DNA of 64,000 nucleotides from Fibrobacter sp. UWB5. Its GTDB lineage: Bacteria > Fibrobacterota > Fibrobacteria > Fibrobacterales > Fibrobacteraceae. A program made the translations under genes and the position numbers. A model generated the notes under the pieces. The model saw only the letters and a list, made by a program, of their open reading frames with translations. It was not told the origin of the DNA and did not search any database. Location of the stretch: the NCBI RefSeq assembly GCF_002210295.1, contig NZ_MWQH01000003.1, positions 1-64,000 on the forward strand, in the 5' to 3' direction. Positions 1 to 8,733 of the stretch are shown in pieces (positions within the stretch are counted from its first letter, which is position 1; each line of letters begins with the position of its first letter).

Positions 1-106
1 CGTCAACGCGTGCAACGCGTTGCTAGTATCCTAGGGCTATGCCCGTATATGAAGAACCGCCGGCTATGCCGGCGGGTCACTTTTTTCTCTCTCTATTGTC
101 TAAATC
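1..106. other. Non-coding window edge with two palindromes
   Basis: No gene is supported here. There is a perfect 12-base palindrome at 12-23 (GCAACGCGTTGC) and an inverted repeat at 57-75 with 8-base arms around TAT, annotated separately. The region lies just beyond the 3' end of the minus-strand RND pump gene. Confidence 0.6.
57..86 (+). terminator. Probable rho-independent terminator (plus strand)
   Basis: Perfect 8-bp GC-rich arms (CCGCCGGC at 57-64, GCCGGCGG at 68-75) with a TAT loop are followed five bases later by six T. The orientation suits a plus-strand gene that ends left of the window. Read on the minus strand there is no T run, so it is a poor terminator for the pump gene. Confidence 0.45.
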
Positions 107-3100
107 TTATGCCTTATGGCGTTGGAAATTCTTCTTGATATTTCCGGCTTTCTTTTTCGCCTTGTGGAAGATGGCGTTCGGGAGCCAGAAGAAGGTTGGC
201 ACCAAGTACATGGTAAGGATTGCAGACACAATCAAGCCGCCCACAGAAGCAATACCCATCGGCTGTGTCATGGCAGCCACGTTACCACCGAGGGCGAATG
301 CCAGCGGAAGCTGAGCCACCACAGAGGCAAACGTAGCAAGCACAATCGGCTGGAACTTGTTTTCGCCTGCAGTCATAATGGCAGAACGTCTGCCCATCGC
401 GCCACTTCGTAGCAGTCGGTTTGCTTCGTCAAGCAATAGAATAGCGTTGTTCACCACCACACCGATAAGCATCACGATAGCCATGAGGGCAATCATCGAA
501 AGTGCCTTGCCGGTAACGATAAGGGAAAGAATCACGCCGATAGCACCCATCGGGATTGTCGTCATAATGATGAACGGCTGGGCAAAGCTTTCAAGGAGTG
601 CAATCAACAGAATGTAGGTGAGGATGATAGCCATCAAGATAGCCGTCTTGAATTCGTCCACCATGTCATTCTGCATGTCTGCGTTACCGCCAAAGCCAAA
701 CGAAATTCCTTCGGGAACTTGATCCTTCATTTCTGCGGCGAGCGCTCCGACCTTGCCCATGATTTCACCGGTGGTGTGGCCGGGGAGCAGGTTCATCGAA
801 ACGTCAACGCGTCTCATCTTGCGCTTGCGGTCAATACGGGTCGGGCCTGCACCGTCTTCGATAAAGAAGAGCTCGTTAGCGTTCACATAACCCTTGGGCG
901 TCAAGATGGGAAGGTTTTCGATATCTGCGTGGCTTTGACGGTCTTTTTCCATCATACGCACGTACACGTCATATTCTTCACCGTCATCGGTATACTGGCC
1001 TGCTTCGTAACCGCTAACAGCAATGTAGTTGTAGGTGGCGACGGTCTTTAAGGTCACGCCGTAATCGGCGAGAGCCTGACGGTTCGGGAGAAGTCGAATT
1101 TCGGGCTTACCCGCTTCGTAGCTCATCTTCACGTCGACGACACCTTCGATGGTTTCCTTGATTTTATCCATCACGATTTCGGAAGCCTTCACCACGGAGT
1201 CTGCATGCAGACCGCTCACTTCGAGCACCACGTCGCCGGCAGAGTTGTTCTGCATTTCGGAGGCGGAGGTGGACTTGATGGAAATGAAGGCGTCAGGAAT
1301 GTTTGCAAGGTAAGGACGCAAGGAGTCGACGATTTGGTCGGTACTGCGAGTACGGCCTTCCCAGTCCTTCAGGAGCTTTACGCGCATGGTAGCCTGGTTT
1401 ACGGTCGTAAAACCGTTAGAACCACCCACGTTCATGCTGTAGTGCACAATTTCGGGAACACCCTTGACTCGCTCTTCGATAATACGTGCAACGCTGTCGG
1501 TGGTTTCGATGTTAGTACCCACAGGCATTTCGAGCTTCACCGAGATCATGCCCTGGTCCTGTTTCGGCATCACTTCGACGGTCAAGAAGTTCTTCGCGAG
1601 AACACCCACAAAGAAAATTCCAGCGCCAAGTGCAACGATCTGGAACAAGACGCCCGGAACAGAAAGGCAGAACGAAAGGGTCTTGAGGTACACAAAGCGA
1701 ATTCCATTCAAGGCCTTGGGGAAGAGGGACAAAATTCGGTCGAGAATCGAGGGTTTTTCTTCGATAATGTTTCCGTTTTCGTCTTTCTTCTTGCCCTTGA
1801 ACAAGTAGGCTGCCATGAGCGGTGTCAAGGTGAAAGTCACCAAGAGCGACACGAAGGTTGCAAACACCATGGTCAGACCGAACGTTCTAAAGAAGATACC
1901 GGCAATGGACTTCATGAAGGCAATCGGCACGAACACGCAAACGTTGGTGAGTGTCGAAGCCATGATGGCGACCATGATTTCACTGGTGCCTCGGTAGGCG
2001 GCTTCTTTCGGGTCAAGTCCAAGTTTTAATTTTTCGTTAATGTTTTCAAGCACCACGATAGAGTTTGTCACCAACAGGCCTACGGAACTCGACAGAGCCA
2101 TGAGCGACATCATGTTGATGCCAAAGCCCGCAAAATACATAAGGGTAAATGCACCAATCACGGAAATCGGCATCGTAAGGGCCGCAATGAACATGGTCGA
2201 GAACTTGCCGAGGAACAAGAGCAAAAGTCCAGCCGTAAGGCCGATTGCGATAATGATATTCTGAATCACGTTATCGATAGCTTCGTTCACTGCTTCGGAC
2301 TTGTCGTAAACCAGGTGAAGTTCGAATCCTTCGGGGAGTGTTTGCTGAATCTGGGCCATGCGCTTGAGCACACCTCTCGAAACTTCAACCACGTTAGCGT
2401 CGGAACGCTTCTTGATATCGAGTGAAACAGAGTTCGTTCCGTTGAAGCGAGAAGCAGAAGTAATCGATTCAATCGTGTCCTTGACGTCGGCGATTTCAGA
2501 AAGTTTGATCACGCCTGTTTGGGTCGGAATATCCAGGTCGCGCATTTCGTCGAGGCTGGTGAACTTACCTGCGGTACGCACGGTCGTGTTCTTGTGCTTG
2601 CCGATGACTTCACCGACCGGGTTGTTGACGTTAGCTTGTCCGAAAACTCCCATGATGGTCGCAATGTCTACATTGCGGTCAATCATTTTGTCCTTGTCAA
2701 GTTCAATGGAAATCTGGCGAGTGGTACCACCGAAAAGGTCAACGCTTGCCACGCCCGGAACAGAGGTGAACAGCGGTTCGATTTCGTCTTCCACCTTCTG
2801 GCGGAGTTCCGTGGAGTTCAGCGGACCGGTAAACGAAATGGACATGATGGCGGCACCGTTAATGTCCACCTTCGAAATAATCGGGGCCTGCACGGCATCC
2901 GGGAAGTCGGCTGCGGCAAGTTCAATCTTGGAACGCACGTCGTTTGCAGCCACGTCCACGTTGATACCCATGTTGAACATGGCAACCACGATACCGTAGT
3001 TTTCAAGGCATATCGACTGCACGTAGTCGATACCGTCCACCAGTTCCACCTGTTCTTCGATAGGCTTGATGATGGTCGTTTCGATTTCTTCGGGGTTTGC

Positions 3101-3253
3101 ACCCGGATAGATGATGGTACCGGTGACCACGGGGACGTCGAATTTCGGCATCAGGTCCACCACCATCATGCTGTAGGTGTAGAGACCGAAAACCACCACG
3201 GTCAAAATGACCATGAGCATGGTTATCGGTTTATAGATACTGGCCTTAATCAT
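107..3253 (-). CDS. RND-family efflux pump inner-membrane permease
   Basis: 1048 residues, the usual length of AcrB-type (HAE1) RND pumps. An N-terminal membrane helix is followed by the first periplasmic porter domain, a helix bundle around residues 330-480, a second periplasmic domain and a second helix bundle near 870-1030. It would be the trimeric inner-membrane pump of a tripartite system with the adaptor and TolC-like protein encoded just upstream. The adaptor stop codon (TAG) overlaps an AGGAG ribosome binding site for this gene, so the two are probably translationally coupled. Oddity: transmembrane helix 4 reads GLLVTNSIVVLEN. Threonine 396 and asparagine 397 occupy the sites of the AcrB proton-relay Asp407/Asp408, and helix 10 has Asn935 where AcrB has Lys940. 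The substrate cannot be told from sequence. Confidence 0.93.
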   Translation of the reverse strand: MIKASIYKPITMLMVILTVVVFGLYTYSMMVVDLMPKFDVPVVTGTIIYPGANPEEIETTIIKPIEEQVELVDGIDYVQSICLENYGIVVAMFNMGINVDVAANDVRSKIELAAADFPDAVQAPIISKVDINGAAIMSISFTGPLNSTELRQKVEDEIEPLFTSVPGVASVDLFGGTTRQISIELDKDKMIDRNVDIATIMGVFGQANVNNPVGEVIGKHKNTTVRTAGKFTSLDEMRDLDIPTQTGVIKLSEIADVKDTIESITSASRFNGTNSVSLDIKKRSDANVVEVSRGVLKRMAQIQQTLPEGFELHLVYDKSEAVNEAIDNVIQNIIIAIGLTAGLLLLFLGKFSTMFIAALTMPISVIGAFTLMYFAGFGINMMSLMALSSSVGLLVTNSIVVLENINEKLKLGLDPKEAAYRGTSEIMVAIMASTLTNVCVFVPIAFMKSIAGIFFRTFGLTMVFATFVSLLVTFTLTPLMAAYLFKGKKKDENGNIIEEKPSILDRILSLFPKALNGIRFVYLKTLSFCLSVPGVLFQIVALGAGIFFVGVLAKNFLTVEVMPKQDQGMISVKLEMPVGTNIETTDSVARIIEERVKGVPEIVHYSMNVGGSNGFTTVNQATMRVKLLKDWEGRTRSTDQIVDSLRPYLANIPDAFISIKSTSASEMQNNSAGDVVLEVSGLHADSVVKASEIVMDKIKETIEGVVDVKMSYEAGKPEIRLLPNRQALADYGVTLKTVATYNYIAVSGYEAGQYTDDGEEYDVYVRMMEKDRQSHADIENLPILTPKGYVNANELFFIEDGAGPTRIDRKRKMRRVDVSMNLLPGHTTGEIMGKVGALAAEMKDQVPEGISFGFGGNADMQNDMVDEFKTAILMAIILTYILLIALLESFAQPFIIMTTIPMGAIGVILSLIVTGKALSMIALMAIVMLIGVVVNNAILLLDEANRLLRSGAMGRRSAIMTAGENKFQPIVLATFASVVAQLPLAFALGGNVAAMTQPMGIASVGGLIVSAILTMYLVPTFFWLPNAIFHKAKKKAGNIKKNFQRHKA

Positions 3254-3266
3254 TCAGAATCATCTC

Positions 3267-4310
3267 CTATTCAACGATCAGCACTTTGTCGCCGTCGTTC
3301 ATCTTGGACTGGCCTTCGACAATCACGGTTTCGCCACCTTCAAGGCCTTCTGTAATCTGTACTTCGTTCTTGGTCTGCACGCCAAGCTTCACGATCTTGC
3401 GGAGGGCCTTGCCTTCGGCATCGACAGTCCAGATGACGTTAATGCCGTTGCGGTAAACGATTGCTTCGGCAGGAACCACGATGCCTTCTACCTGGCGGGC
3501 GTCGAGTTCTGCGGTCACGTACATGCCGGGCAGGAGCTTCTTGGCCTTGTTGTCGAACGTAATTTCAACCGGGAAGAAGTGGGTTGTCGGGTTTGCTGCG
3601 AGCGGAATCAGAGTCACCTTACCCGTGAACGTTTCGTCGGCGACAGTGACTTTGGCAGATGCTCCCTTCTTGAAGAATCCGATGTCCTTGCTGGTGATGT
3701 TCAACTTCAAGATAACCTTGTTGAGCTTGGCAATGGTTGCAAACTGAGCGCCCTGTCCCGGAGTCTGGCCAACCTTGAACTTGATTTCGGTCACCACGCC
3801 TGCTTCAGGAGCAAGAATCAAGGTAGCGCGGCGGGCGGTTTCAAGTCCCATCTTTGCGACCTTGAGTTGCATTTCCTGACTATCCATGTCCTGCTGGCTA
3901 ATGCCGCCCTTGGCATGGAGTTCACGCATGCGTTCTGTTGCTTTTTCAAGAACGGCAATCTTTTCTTGTGCTTCCTGGTACTGGGTGTTGTCGCCTGTAA
4001 AGAGGTATTCGGCAATCACCTGATCTTTTTGCACCGTGGATCCCACCTGCACGTTGATCTTTGCAATCGGGTCGCCCATCTTGCAGATGGCGCTGTTCTG
4101 GTTGATACCTTCGATTGTACCGCTGAACTTACGCACGTCGGTAAGTTTCGAGGTGGCAGCCTTGACTACGCGGGCGGGCTTGCCTTTTTCTTTCTGGATT
4201 TCTTCGATAGTCGATGCCTTCTTTTCGGCATTTTCTTCTTTCTTGTCGCAGGCGACAAGCATCAGCGATGCGACAGCGATTGTCAGGAGGGTTTTAACTG
4301 TCTTGTTCAT
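3267..4310 (-). CDS. RND efflux periplasmic adaptor (membrane fusion) lipoprotein
   Basis: 347 residues. The signal peptide ends in a lipobox (LVAC, cysteine at about 21), so the protein is probably a lipoprotein. It then shows the hairpin layout of RND adaptors: a short biotinyl-lipoyl-like half, a coiled-coil hairpin around residues 95-150 (lysine/glutamate rich), a second lipoyl half with the AGVVTEIKFKVGQ pattern, a beta-barrel and a membrane-proximal domain. It bridges the inner-membrane pump and the TolC-like channel. The start has a good ribosome binding site (GAGGAAAG). It is the middle gene of the operon, between the TolC-like gene (20-base gap) and the pump (13-base gap). Confidence 0.92.
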   Translation of the reverse strand: MNKTVKTLLTIAVASLMLVACDKKEENAEKKASTIEEIQKEKGKPARVVKAATSKLTDVRKFSGTIEGINQNSAICKMGDPIAKINVQVGSTVQKDQVIAEYLFTGDNTQYQEAQEKIAVLEKATERMRELHAKGGISQQDMDSQEMQLKVAKMGLETARRATLILAPEAGVVTEIKFKVGQTPGQGAQFATIAKLNKVILKLNITSKDIGFFKKGASAKVTVADETFTGKVTLIPLAANPTTHFFPVEITFDNKAKKLLPGMYVTAELDARQVEGIVVPAEAIVYRNGINVIWTVDAEGKALRKIVKLGVQTKNEVQITEGLEGGETVIVEGQSKMNDGDKVLIVE

Positions 4311-4330
4311 TTCTTTCCTCGTCTCTCTTA

Positions 4331-5746
4331 TTAATATTCACCGGTGGCCTGAAGGAGGGCGTTGTAAGCCTGGTTCCAATTCACGATAGCTTGCATGTAG
4401 CCGATCTTCGCTGTACGAAGGTCGTTTTCTGCAGTGAGAAGGTTCAGCTGGGTTTCTCTTCCGAGCTTGTAGCTGTCGTTTGTCAGGTCATAATTCTTTT
4501 GAGCCAGATCGATTTGGCGCTTGGCAATTTCAAGTTGGGAATTTGCATCTTCGAGCGTGTTGGCGCAAGATTCAATCTGCATGCGGAAGCCGCGTTCGGC
4601 GGTTTCTTTCTTGATTTGGGTGCTACGCAAGTCGGATTTTGCTTGAACGACCGCTTCCTTGGTTTTCATGCCATTGAAGAGGTTCAGCTTGAGGTTCAAG
4701 GCGATGTACTTGCTGATGTTTTCGTCCCAATCCGGGGCGTCCCACTGGTAAAAGTGGTTCTTGTTGTTGCTGTACTTGAGGCCTCCCACGAGTACGACCG
4801 TCGGCTTGTAGCCACCTTCTTCGATAGAAACGTTCTTCTGGAGCATTTCTTCGCTTGCTTCGAGCATCACCAGTTCCTTGCGGCGTTTTTTTACGTTGGC
4901 CATGGTGGTATCGGGGTAGGTGTAGCCCTGCAATGGATCACGGAGGTCCCCCTGGAACTTGACTTCGGAATCCCATTCAAGGCCCATGGTGTTAAGCAGG
5001 GCATTGCGGGCAAGCACGCGCTTCTTTTCGGTGCTGTTGATTTGGGAGGTCAGTTGGTCCATTTTGAGCTGTATGCGGATCAAGTCGAGTTCGGTCAGCA
5101 TGCCGCTCTTGAGGCCCTGTTCCACGAAATTCAGGTTTTCCTGAAGCATGTCCTTGGACTGGTACAGGATAGCGATCGATGAATCCAGGAAAATGAGCTG
5201 GTCAAAGGCGTTTTCCACGTCGTAGCGGACGTTTGCCTTGGTGTTTTCAAGGTTGACTTCCTTGACGTGCTTGTAGGCCTTGGCAATTTCGATACCGGTA
5301 CCCACCTTACCCTGGGCGTAAAGGATCTGGGTGGCGGTAAGGCCCACGCTGGACTGCCAGCGATAACCTTGCTGGGACATGCCGTAAATCAGGCCGTCAA
5401 TGGCGCCTGCGTTCACGTAGTCGTAGGCAGAAGGCTCAGAGCCGTCATTCAACTGAGACTGGGTCTGGTTCAGCGTGTTGAATATGGGCTTTTTGTTGTT
5501 TACATCGTCCAAACCGAAAATACGGGTGACGGTGGCATCAAGATCGATTGAAGGTAATGCGTTGCCGTAACCGGCATCAACCTGGGAATTTGCCGAAATG
5601 ACTTCTTCTTCGGCAGTTTTGACGTCCGAGGACTTTTCAAGGGCGATTTTGACGGCTTCCTCGCGCGTGTAAGTCGTGGCCCAAACCATCTGGGGGACCG
5701 CAATGCACAGCGCCATAGCCGATAATGCTGCTAATTGCCTTGACAT
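4331..5746 (-). CDS. TolC-family outer-membrane efflux protein
   Basis: 471 residues from the ATG at 5744-5746, chosen because it follows ATAGGAG and begins a normal signal peptide (MSRQLAALSAMALCIAVPQM, cleaved near VWA-TT). An upstream in-frame ATG at 5839 would add 31 residues without signal-peptide character. The mature protein has the duplicated long-helix pattern of OEP/TolC proteins, rich in coiled-coil heptads near residues 190-260 and 380-450. It forms the outer-membrane exit duct. It is the first gene of the tolC-adaptor-pump operon, with a TACATTTG promoter-like box 28 bases upstream. Confidence 0.92.
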   Translation of the reverse strand: MSRQLAALSAMALCIAVPQMVWATTYTREEAVKIALEKSSDVKTAEEEVISANSQVDAGYGNALPSIDLDATVTRIFGLDDVNNKKPIFNTLNQTQSQLNDGSEPSAYDYVNAGAIDGLIYGMSQQGYRWQSSVGLTATQILYAQGKVGTGIEIAKAYKHVKEVNLENTKANVRYDVENAFDQLIFLDSSIAILYQSKDMLQENLNFVEQGLKSGMLTELDLIRIQLKMDQLTSQINSTEKKRVLARNALLNTMGLEWDSEVKFQGDLRDPLQGYTYPDTTMANVKKRRKELVMLEASEEMLQKNVSIEEGGYKPTVVLVGGLKYSNNKNHFYQWDAPDWDENISKYIALNLKLNLFNGMKTKEAVVQAKSDLRSTQIKKETAERGFRMQIESCANTLEDANSQLEIAKRQIDLAQKNYDLTNDSYKLGRETQLNLLTAENDLRTAKIGYMQAIVNWNQAYNALLQATGEY

Positions 5747-5773
5747 TCCATCTCCTATATACATTTTGCGGTG

Positions 5774-5781
5774 CAAATGTA
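5774..5781 (-). promoter_or_regulatory. TAnnTTTG-type -7 box for the efflux operon
   Basis: Read on the minus strand this is TACATTTG, 27 bases before the tolC-like start codon. It matches the TA-nn-TTTG box seen before many genes in this window. Farther upstream (5821-5856) the sequence TTAGGGATGAAA occurs twice as a direct repeat and could be an operator. Confidence 0.45.
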
Positions 5782-5854
5782 AAAAATTGTTGTTCCATAT
5801 ATAAGGGCTCAAACGCGAATTTAGGGATGAAATGACCAATTTTAGGGATGAAAA

Positions 5855-5879
5855 ACAGCCCGCCGGAGGGGCGGGCTGT
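5855..5879 (-). terminator. Rho-independent terminator after ybaB
   Basis: Perfect 10-bp arms (ACAGCCCGCC / GGCGGGCTGT) with a 5-base loop. On the minus strand the stem is followed by TTTTT, 26 bases past the ybaB stop. Confidence 0.8.
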
Positions 5880-5905
5880 AATAGTGAACTTTTGTGTAGT
5901 TTTGA

Positions 5906-6214
5906 TTACATCAGGCCGGGGATTTTCATGCCGCCGGTAATGCCGCTGATGCTTTCCTGGGTAGCGTCGTCTTTTTTCTTGACGGCTGCGTTAATGGCTG
6001 CCATGAGCAGGTCTTCGAGGGCTTCCACGTCGTCTTTGTCGACTGCATCGGGGTTGATCTTGATCATGGTCAGGACTCCCTTACCGTTCATGGCGACTTT
6101 TACCATTCCGCCACCGGCTTCGGCTTCAAAACTCTGTGCCTTAAGGTCGCTTTGTGCTTTCATCATCTTGCTCTGCATCTTCTGGAGATCGCGAAGCATT
6201 TTGCTCATGTCCAT
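5906..6214 (-). CDS. ybaB: YbaB/EbfC family nucleoid-associated protein
   Basis: 102 residues, the standard length. It has the family layout: an N-terminal helix rich in Met, Gln and Lys (MLRDLQKMQSKMMKAQ), then a beta sheet with the conserved GGGMVKVAMNGKG segment, then the D-x-D-x-x-x-L-E-D-L-L-M-A-A-x-N helix. Proteins of this family are small dimers that bind DNA and are thought to organise the nucleoid. It sits directly behind dnaX (41-base gap), the conserved bacterial dnaX-ybaB order. The usual third partner, recR, is not here: a terminator and then the efflux operon follow. Confidence 0.95.
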   Translation of the reverse strand: MDMSKMLRDLQKMQSKMMKAQSDLKAQSFEAEAGGGMVKVAMNGKGVLTMIKINPDAVDKDDVEALEDLLMAAINAAVKKKDDATQESISGITGGMKIPGLM

Positions 6215-6255
6215 AGTGTTTTCCTCGTTAAATGTTTTTAGGGTAATATAGAAAA

Positions 6256-8016
6256 CTATTCGTCACTTTCCGTGGTGTCGCAACCTTCGGCTTGCTGGGG
6301 GGCTGCCACGGGGCGAGTGCTCTTGATGCTGTAAATCAGTTCGGCGGCGAAAAGTTCCTTGAGCTTTCGAAGCCCGGGTTCTTTTTCCATGTCCAGCTCG
6401 AATGGCGTCATTTGAGCCTGCTTGCGAATCTGGAGCTCCGATTCGTTGAAGGCTCTGGTCTTGAGGGTCAAATCCACCTGCGTCTGGAGCATTTCTTCGA
6501 GCATTTGCTTGATGCGCTCCATGTATTCGGGATGGTCTTCCATTTGTTTTACGCCCCAGGCGTCGCTTGCGTTGTCGCCCAAGTAGGTGAGCGCGATGGG
6601 GAAGGGGGTTGCCTTCAAGTCGCCTGTTTCGAGCACGGTGTCGTTCAGGGCCACCGAGAACGCGAAATCGCCGGAATCGGCAATGCGTGTCTTGATAGAA
6701 CCCCAGGCGGCAGAAATCTCGTAACGGCTGTAAACGTCGCCATTGTATCCGCTGGCAATACCGTTTTGGAGGGCTGCGAAGGGATTTTCGTCCTGTTGCT
6801 GTAACGCCTTGGCTTCTTCCTCGGCTTCCAGCATGTTTTGGACATCAGTTACTTTTTTTTTTAACGCCTCGTCGGAGGCGCTTTTCGGGTCGTTGATGGC
6901 GGCAAGCGCACGCCTCAAGTCCGTAAGCCTGTCAAGCCATGCCATGCGGGCAAATGTGGTTTCTACCAGCAGGCGCGGGTTTGTGCTGTAACGGAGCGTT
7001 CCCTGCAAGTCAATCAAAAGCTTGCTGATGCGCAGAATATCGCCGTTCTTGAGTTCGGGCACCACGCTCTTGTACTTGGTGAACATTTCTTCGGAAATGT
7101 TCAATGCGTCGGGCGTAAAGGCGTCGAGGCGGGCGTAAAGCAGGTTGCGCAGGAACTTGCCGAATCCGTCAAGCAAGGGCGTGAATTCGATGCCGCGCTT
7201 ACAGGCATCGTCCACCATTTTAAAGCAACCCTTGAGGTCGTGGCTTTCGATAGACGAAATCAGCGAGAAAAAGAGTTCTACAGGCGGAATGCCGAGGACG
7301 CCACGGACGGCGTCGGCGTTCATTTCGTTGCCGGTAAAGGCGTAAGCCTGATCGAAGTAGGTGAGGCCATCGCGCATGGAACCGTCGGCTTTTTCGGCGA
7401 AAATGTCGAGGGCTTCGTCGGTCGCGTTGATGCCTTCCTGTTCGCAAATGTAACGCAGGCGGCTGCGGATCTGTTCAATCGACAAGCGCTTGAAATCGAA
7501 ACGCTGCACGCGGCTGAGAATGGTCTGCGGAACCTTGTTGACTTCGGTCGTCGCGAAGATGAAAATCACGTGTTCAGGCGGTTCTTCGAGCGTCTTGAGG
7601 AGCGCATTGAAGGCGCCCGTCGAAAGCATGTGGACTTCGTCGATAATGAAAATCTTGTATTTGCCGATGACTGGCGGGTACTGCACGCGTTCAATCACGT
7701 CGCGGATGTTGTCGACGCCGGTATTGGAAGCGGCATCTATTTCGAACACGTCCATCGGGTTCCCGCCGGCAATGTCCTTACAACTTTCGCATTCTCCACA
7801 GGGGTGCAACGGATCTCCGCCTTTGCAGTTCAGCGTGCGGGCGAGGATACGGGCACTGGTGGTCTTACCGACACCGCGGGTTCCGGTAAACAGGAATGCA
7901 TGGTGCAAGCGACCTCCTTCAATTGCGTTTTGAAGAGTCTTTGCGATATGTTCCTGACCGACCATGTCGGAAAAAGATTGCGGACGCCACTTTCGGGCCA
8001 TTGCTACGTATGCCAT
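6256..8016 (-). CDS. dnaX: DNA polymerase III subunits gamma and tau
   Basis: 586 residues from the ATG at 8014-8016. This start gives the typical DnaX beginning MAYVAMARKWRPQSF; an upstream ATG at 8052 would add 12 untypical residues. It has a Walker A motif GTRGVGKTT (residues 45-53), the zinc-binding cysteines C64, C73, C76 and C79, the DEVH box with the sensor segment near residue 130, and domain III to about residue 370. The charged C-terminal part is shorter than in E. coli tau (643 residues). It is the clamp-loader ATPase that links the replicase to the helicase. I see no obvious slippery A-run with an early stop, so production of a separate gamma form cannot be shown. Confidence 0.96.
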   Translation of the reverse strand: MAYVAMARKWRPQSFSDMVGQEHIAKTLQNAIEGGRLHHAFLFTGTRGVGKTTSARILARTLNCKGGDPLHPCGECESCKDIAGGNPMDVFEIDAASNTGVDNIRDVIERVQYPPVIGKYKIFIIDEVHMLSTGAFNALLKTLEEPPEHVIFIFATTEVNKVPQTILSRVQRFDFKRLSIEQIRSRLRYICEQEGINATDEALDIFAEKADGSMRDGLTYFDQAYAFTGNEMNADAVRGVLGIPPVELFFSLISSIESHDLKGCFKMVDDACKRGIEFTPLLDGFGKFLRNLLYARLDAFTPDALNISEEMFTKYKSVVPELKNGDILRISKLLIDLQGTLRYSTNPRLLVETTFARMAWLDRLTDLRRALAAINDPKSASDEALKKKVTDVQNMLEAEEEAKALQQQDENPFAALQNGIASGYNGDVYSRYEISAAWGSIKTRIADSGDFAFSVALNDTVLETGDLKATPFPIALTYLGDNASDAWGVKQMEDHPEYMERIKQMLEEMLQTQVDLTLKTRAFNESELQIRKQAQMTPFELDMEKEPGLRKLKELFAAELIYSIKSTRPVAAPQQAEGCDTTESDE

Positions 8017-8050
8017 GTGCGGGAATATAGTAAAAGGCGAGAGCAGCGGC

Positions 8051-8117
8051 AAAATAACTTGTTATTTTGACATTGCCGAGCCGTACTATATGCGTTCTGA
8101 AAGAACGCCATATAGTA
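8051..8117. repeat. Two adjacent inverted repeats upstream of dnaX
   Basis: The first is perfect: AAAATAAC at 8051-8058 and GTTATTTT at 8061-8068. The second is near-perfect, with arms of about 15 bases at 8084-8098 and 8102-8117 (one extra C) around a 3-base loop. A third imperfect inverted repeat (TGTGAATTGG / CCAATTCCACA) follows near 8149-8169. After it comes a run of CACATT-like repeats (8160-8193). They lie between the divergent genes dnaX and the 8235 gene and may hold regulatory or structural-RNA elements. Confidence 0.5.
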
Positions 8118-8234
8118 AAAAAGTGTGAGATGTGTAATGACTGATGTGAATTGGCCAATTCCACATTCCTCATTTCACATTTCACATTCAACATTTTTTG
8201 TATTATTTGTCCGAGATAACTAGCGAGGTTTACG

Positions 8235-8612
8235 ATGAATCCTAATTTGGCTCTTTTGATTCTTTCTTGGCAGGTGGCTTGCCTTTTCCATGAAAACGAA
8301 ACCGACAAACTCTTGGAAGGCTCCACTTCGGCAACAGAAGCCGAAAGCGATACGCTCGATGCGATTCATGACGAACTGACCCCGGATGTTTCGTGGGACG
8401 ATTTCAACAATACCTACGCCAAGTTCAAGTCCGCCAAGGACCGCGCCGCTGCCTGTATTGAAGCCCTGAAGAATGAACCGGGTGAATTCAAGTGCAAGGT
8501 GCTGGAATCGATGCTCCGTGTAGCGAACGCCTCTAAGGAAGACGACAACGAAAGCAACGTTAGCCCCGAAGAAATGGACTTTATCCAGCAGATTCGCGAA
8601 GCACTGGAATAG
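8235..8612 (+). CDS. Conserved-looking acidic protein of unknown function
   Basis: 125 residues, acidic, with no signal peptide or membrane helix beyond a short hydrophobic N-terminus (LALLILSWQVACLF). It appears all-helical and ends in a PEEMDFIQQIREAL segment. The hydrophobic N-terminal helix, a central acidic segment and a terminal EExxFIxxIREAL helix faintly recall TerB-like helical bundles, but I cannot assign it. The start follows GCGAGG. It is a single-gene unit: a terminator follows, and it is divergent from dnaX and convergent with pheT. Confidence 0.7.
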   Translation: MNPNLALLILSWQVACLFHENETDKLLEGSTSATEAESDTLDAIHDELTPDVSWDDFNNTYAKFKSAKDRAAACIEALKNEPGEFKCKVLESMLRVANASKEDDNESNVSPEEMDFIQQIREALE

Positions 8613-8648
8613 CGATGAGTTCGTGCCTTACGGCACTTTGGACGATAT

Positions 8649-8679
8649 AAAAAAGCCCCTTTGCGGGGGCCTTTTTTGT
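8649..8679 (+). terminator. Rho-independent terminator after the 8235 gene
   Basis: An A-rich left arm (AAAAAGCCCC), loop TTTGC, and right arm GGGGGCC followed by TTTTTT. It lies about 36 bases past the stop codon. It can also act on the minus strand for pheT. Confidence 0.8.
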
Positions 8680-8690
8680 TTACGGTTAAC

Positions 8691-8730
8691 GCATACGCTT
8701 CGCGTATGCCGGAGGCAATCAAAGATTGCC
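8691..8730. repeat. Two perfect small palindromes behind pheT
   Basis: GCATACGC-TTC-GCGTATGC at 8691-8709 and GGCAATC-AAA-GATTGCC at 8714-8730. They lie directly past the pheT stop on the minus strand and resemble other sequence-variable palindromes in this window, for example 29396-29416 and 58117-58336. Confidence 0.6.
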
Positions 8731-8733
8731 GAC

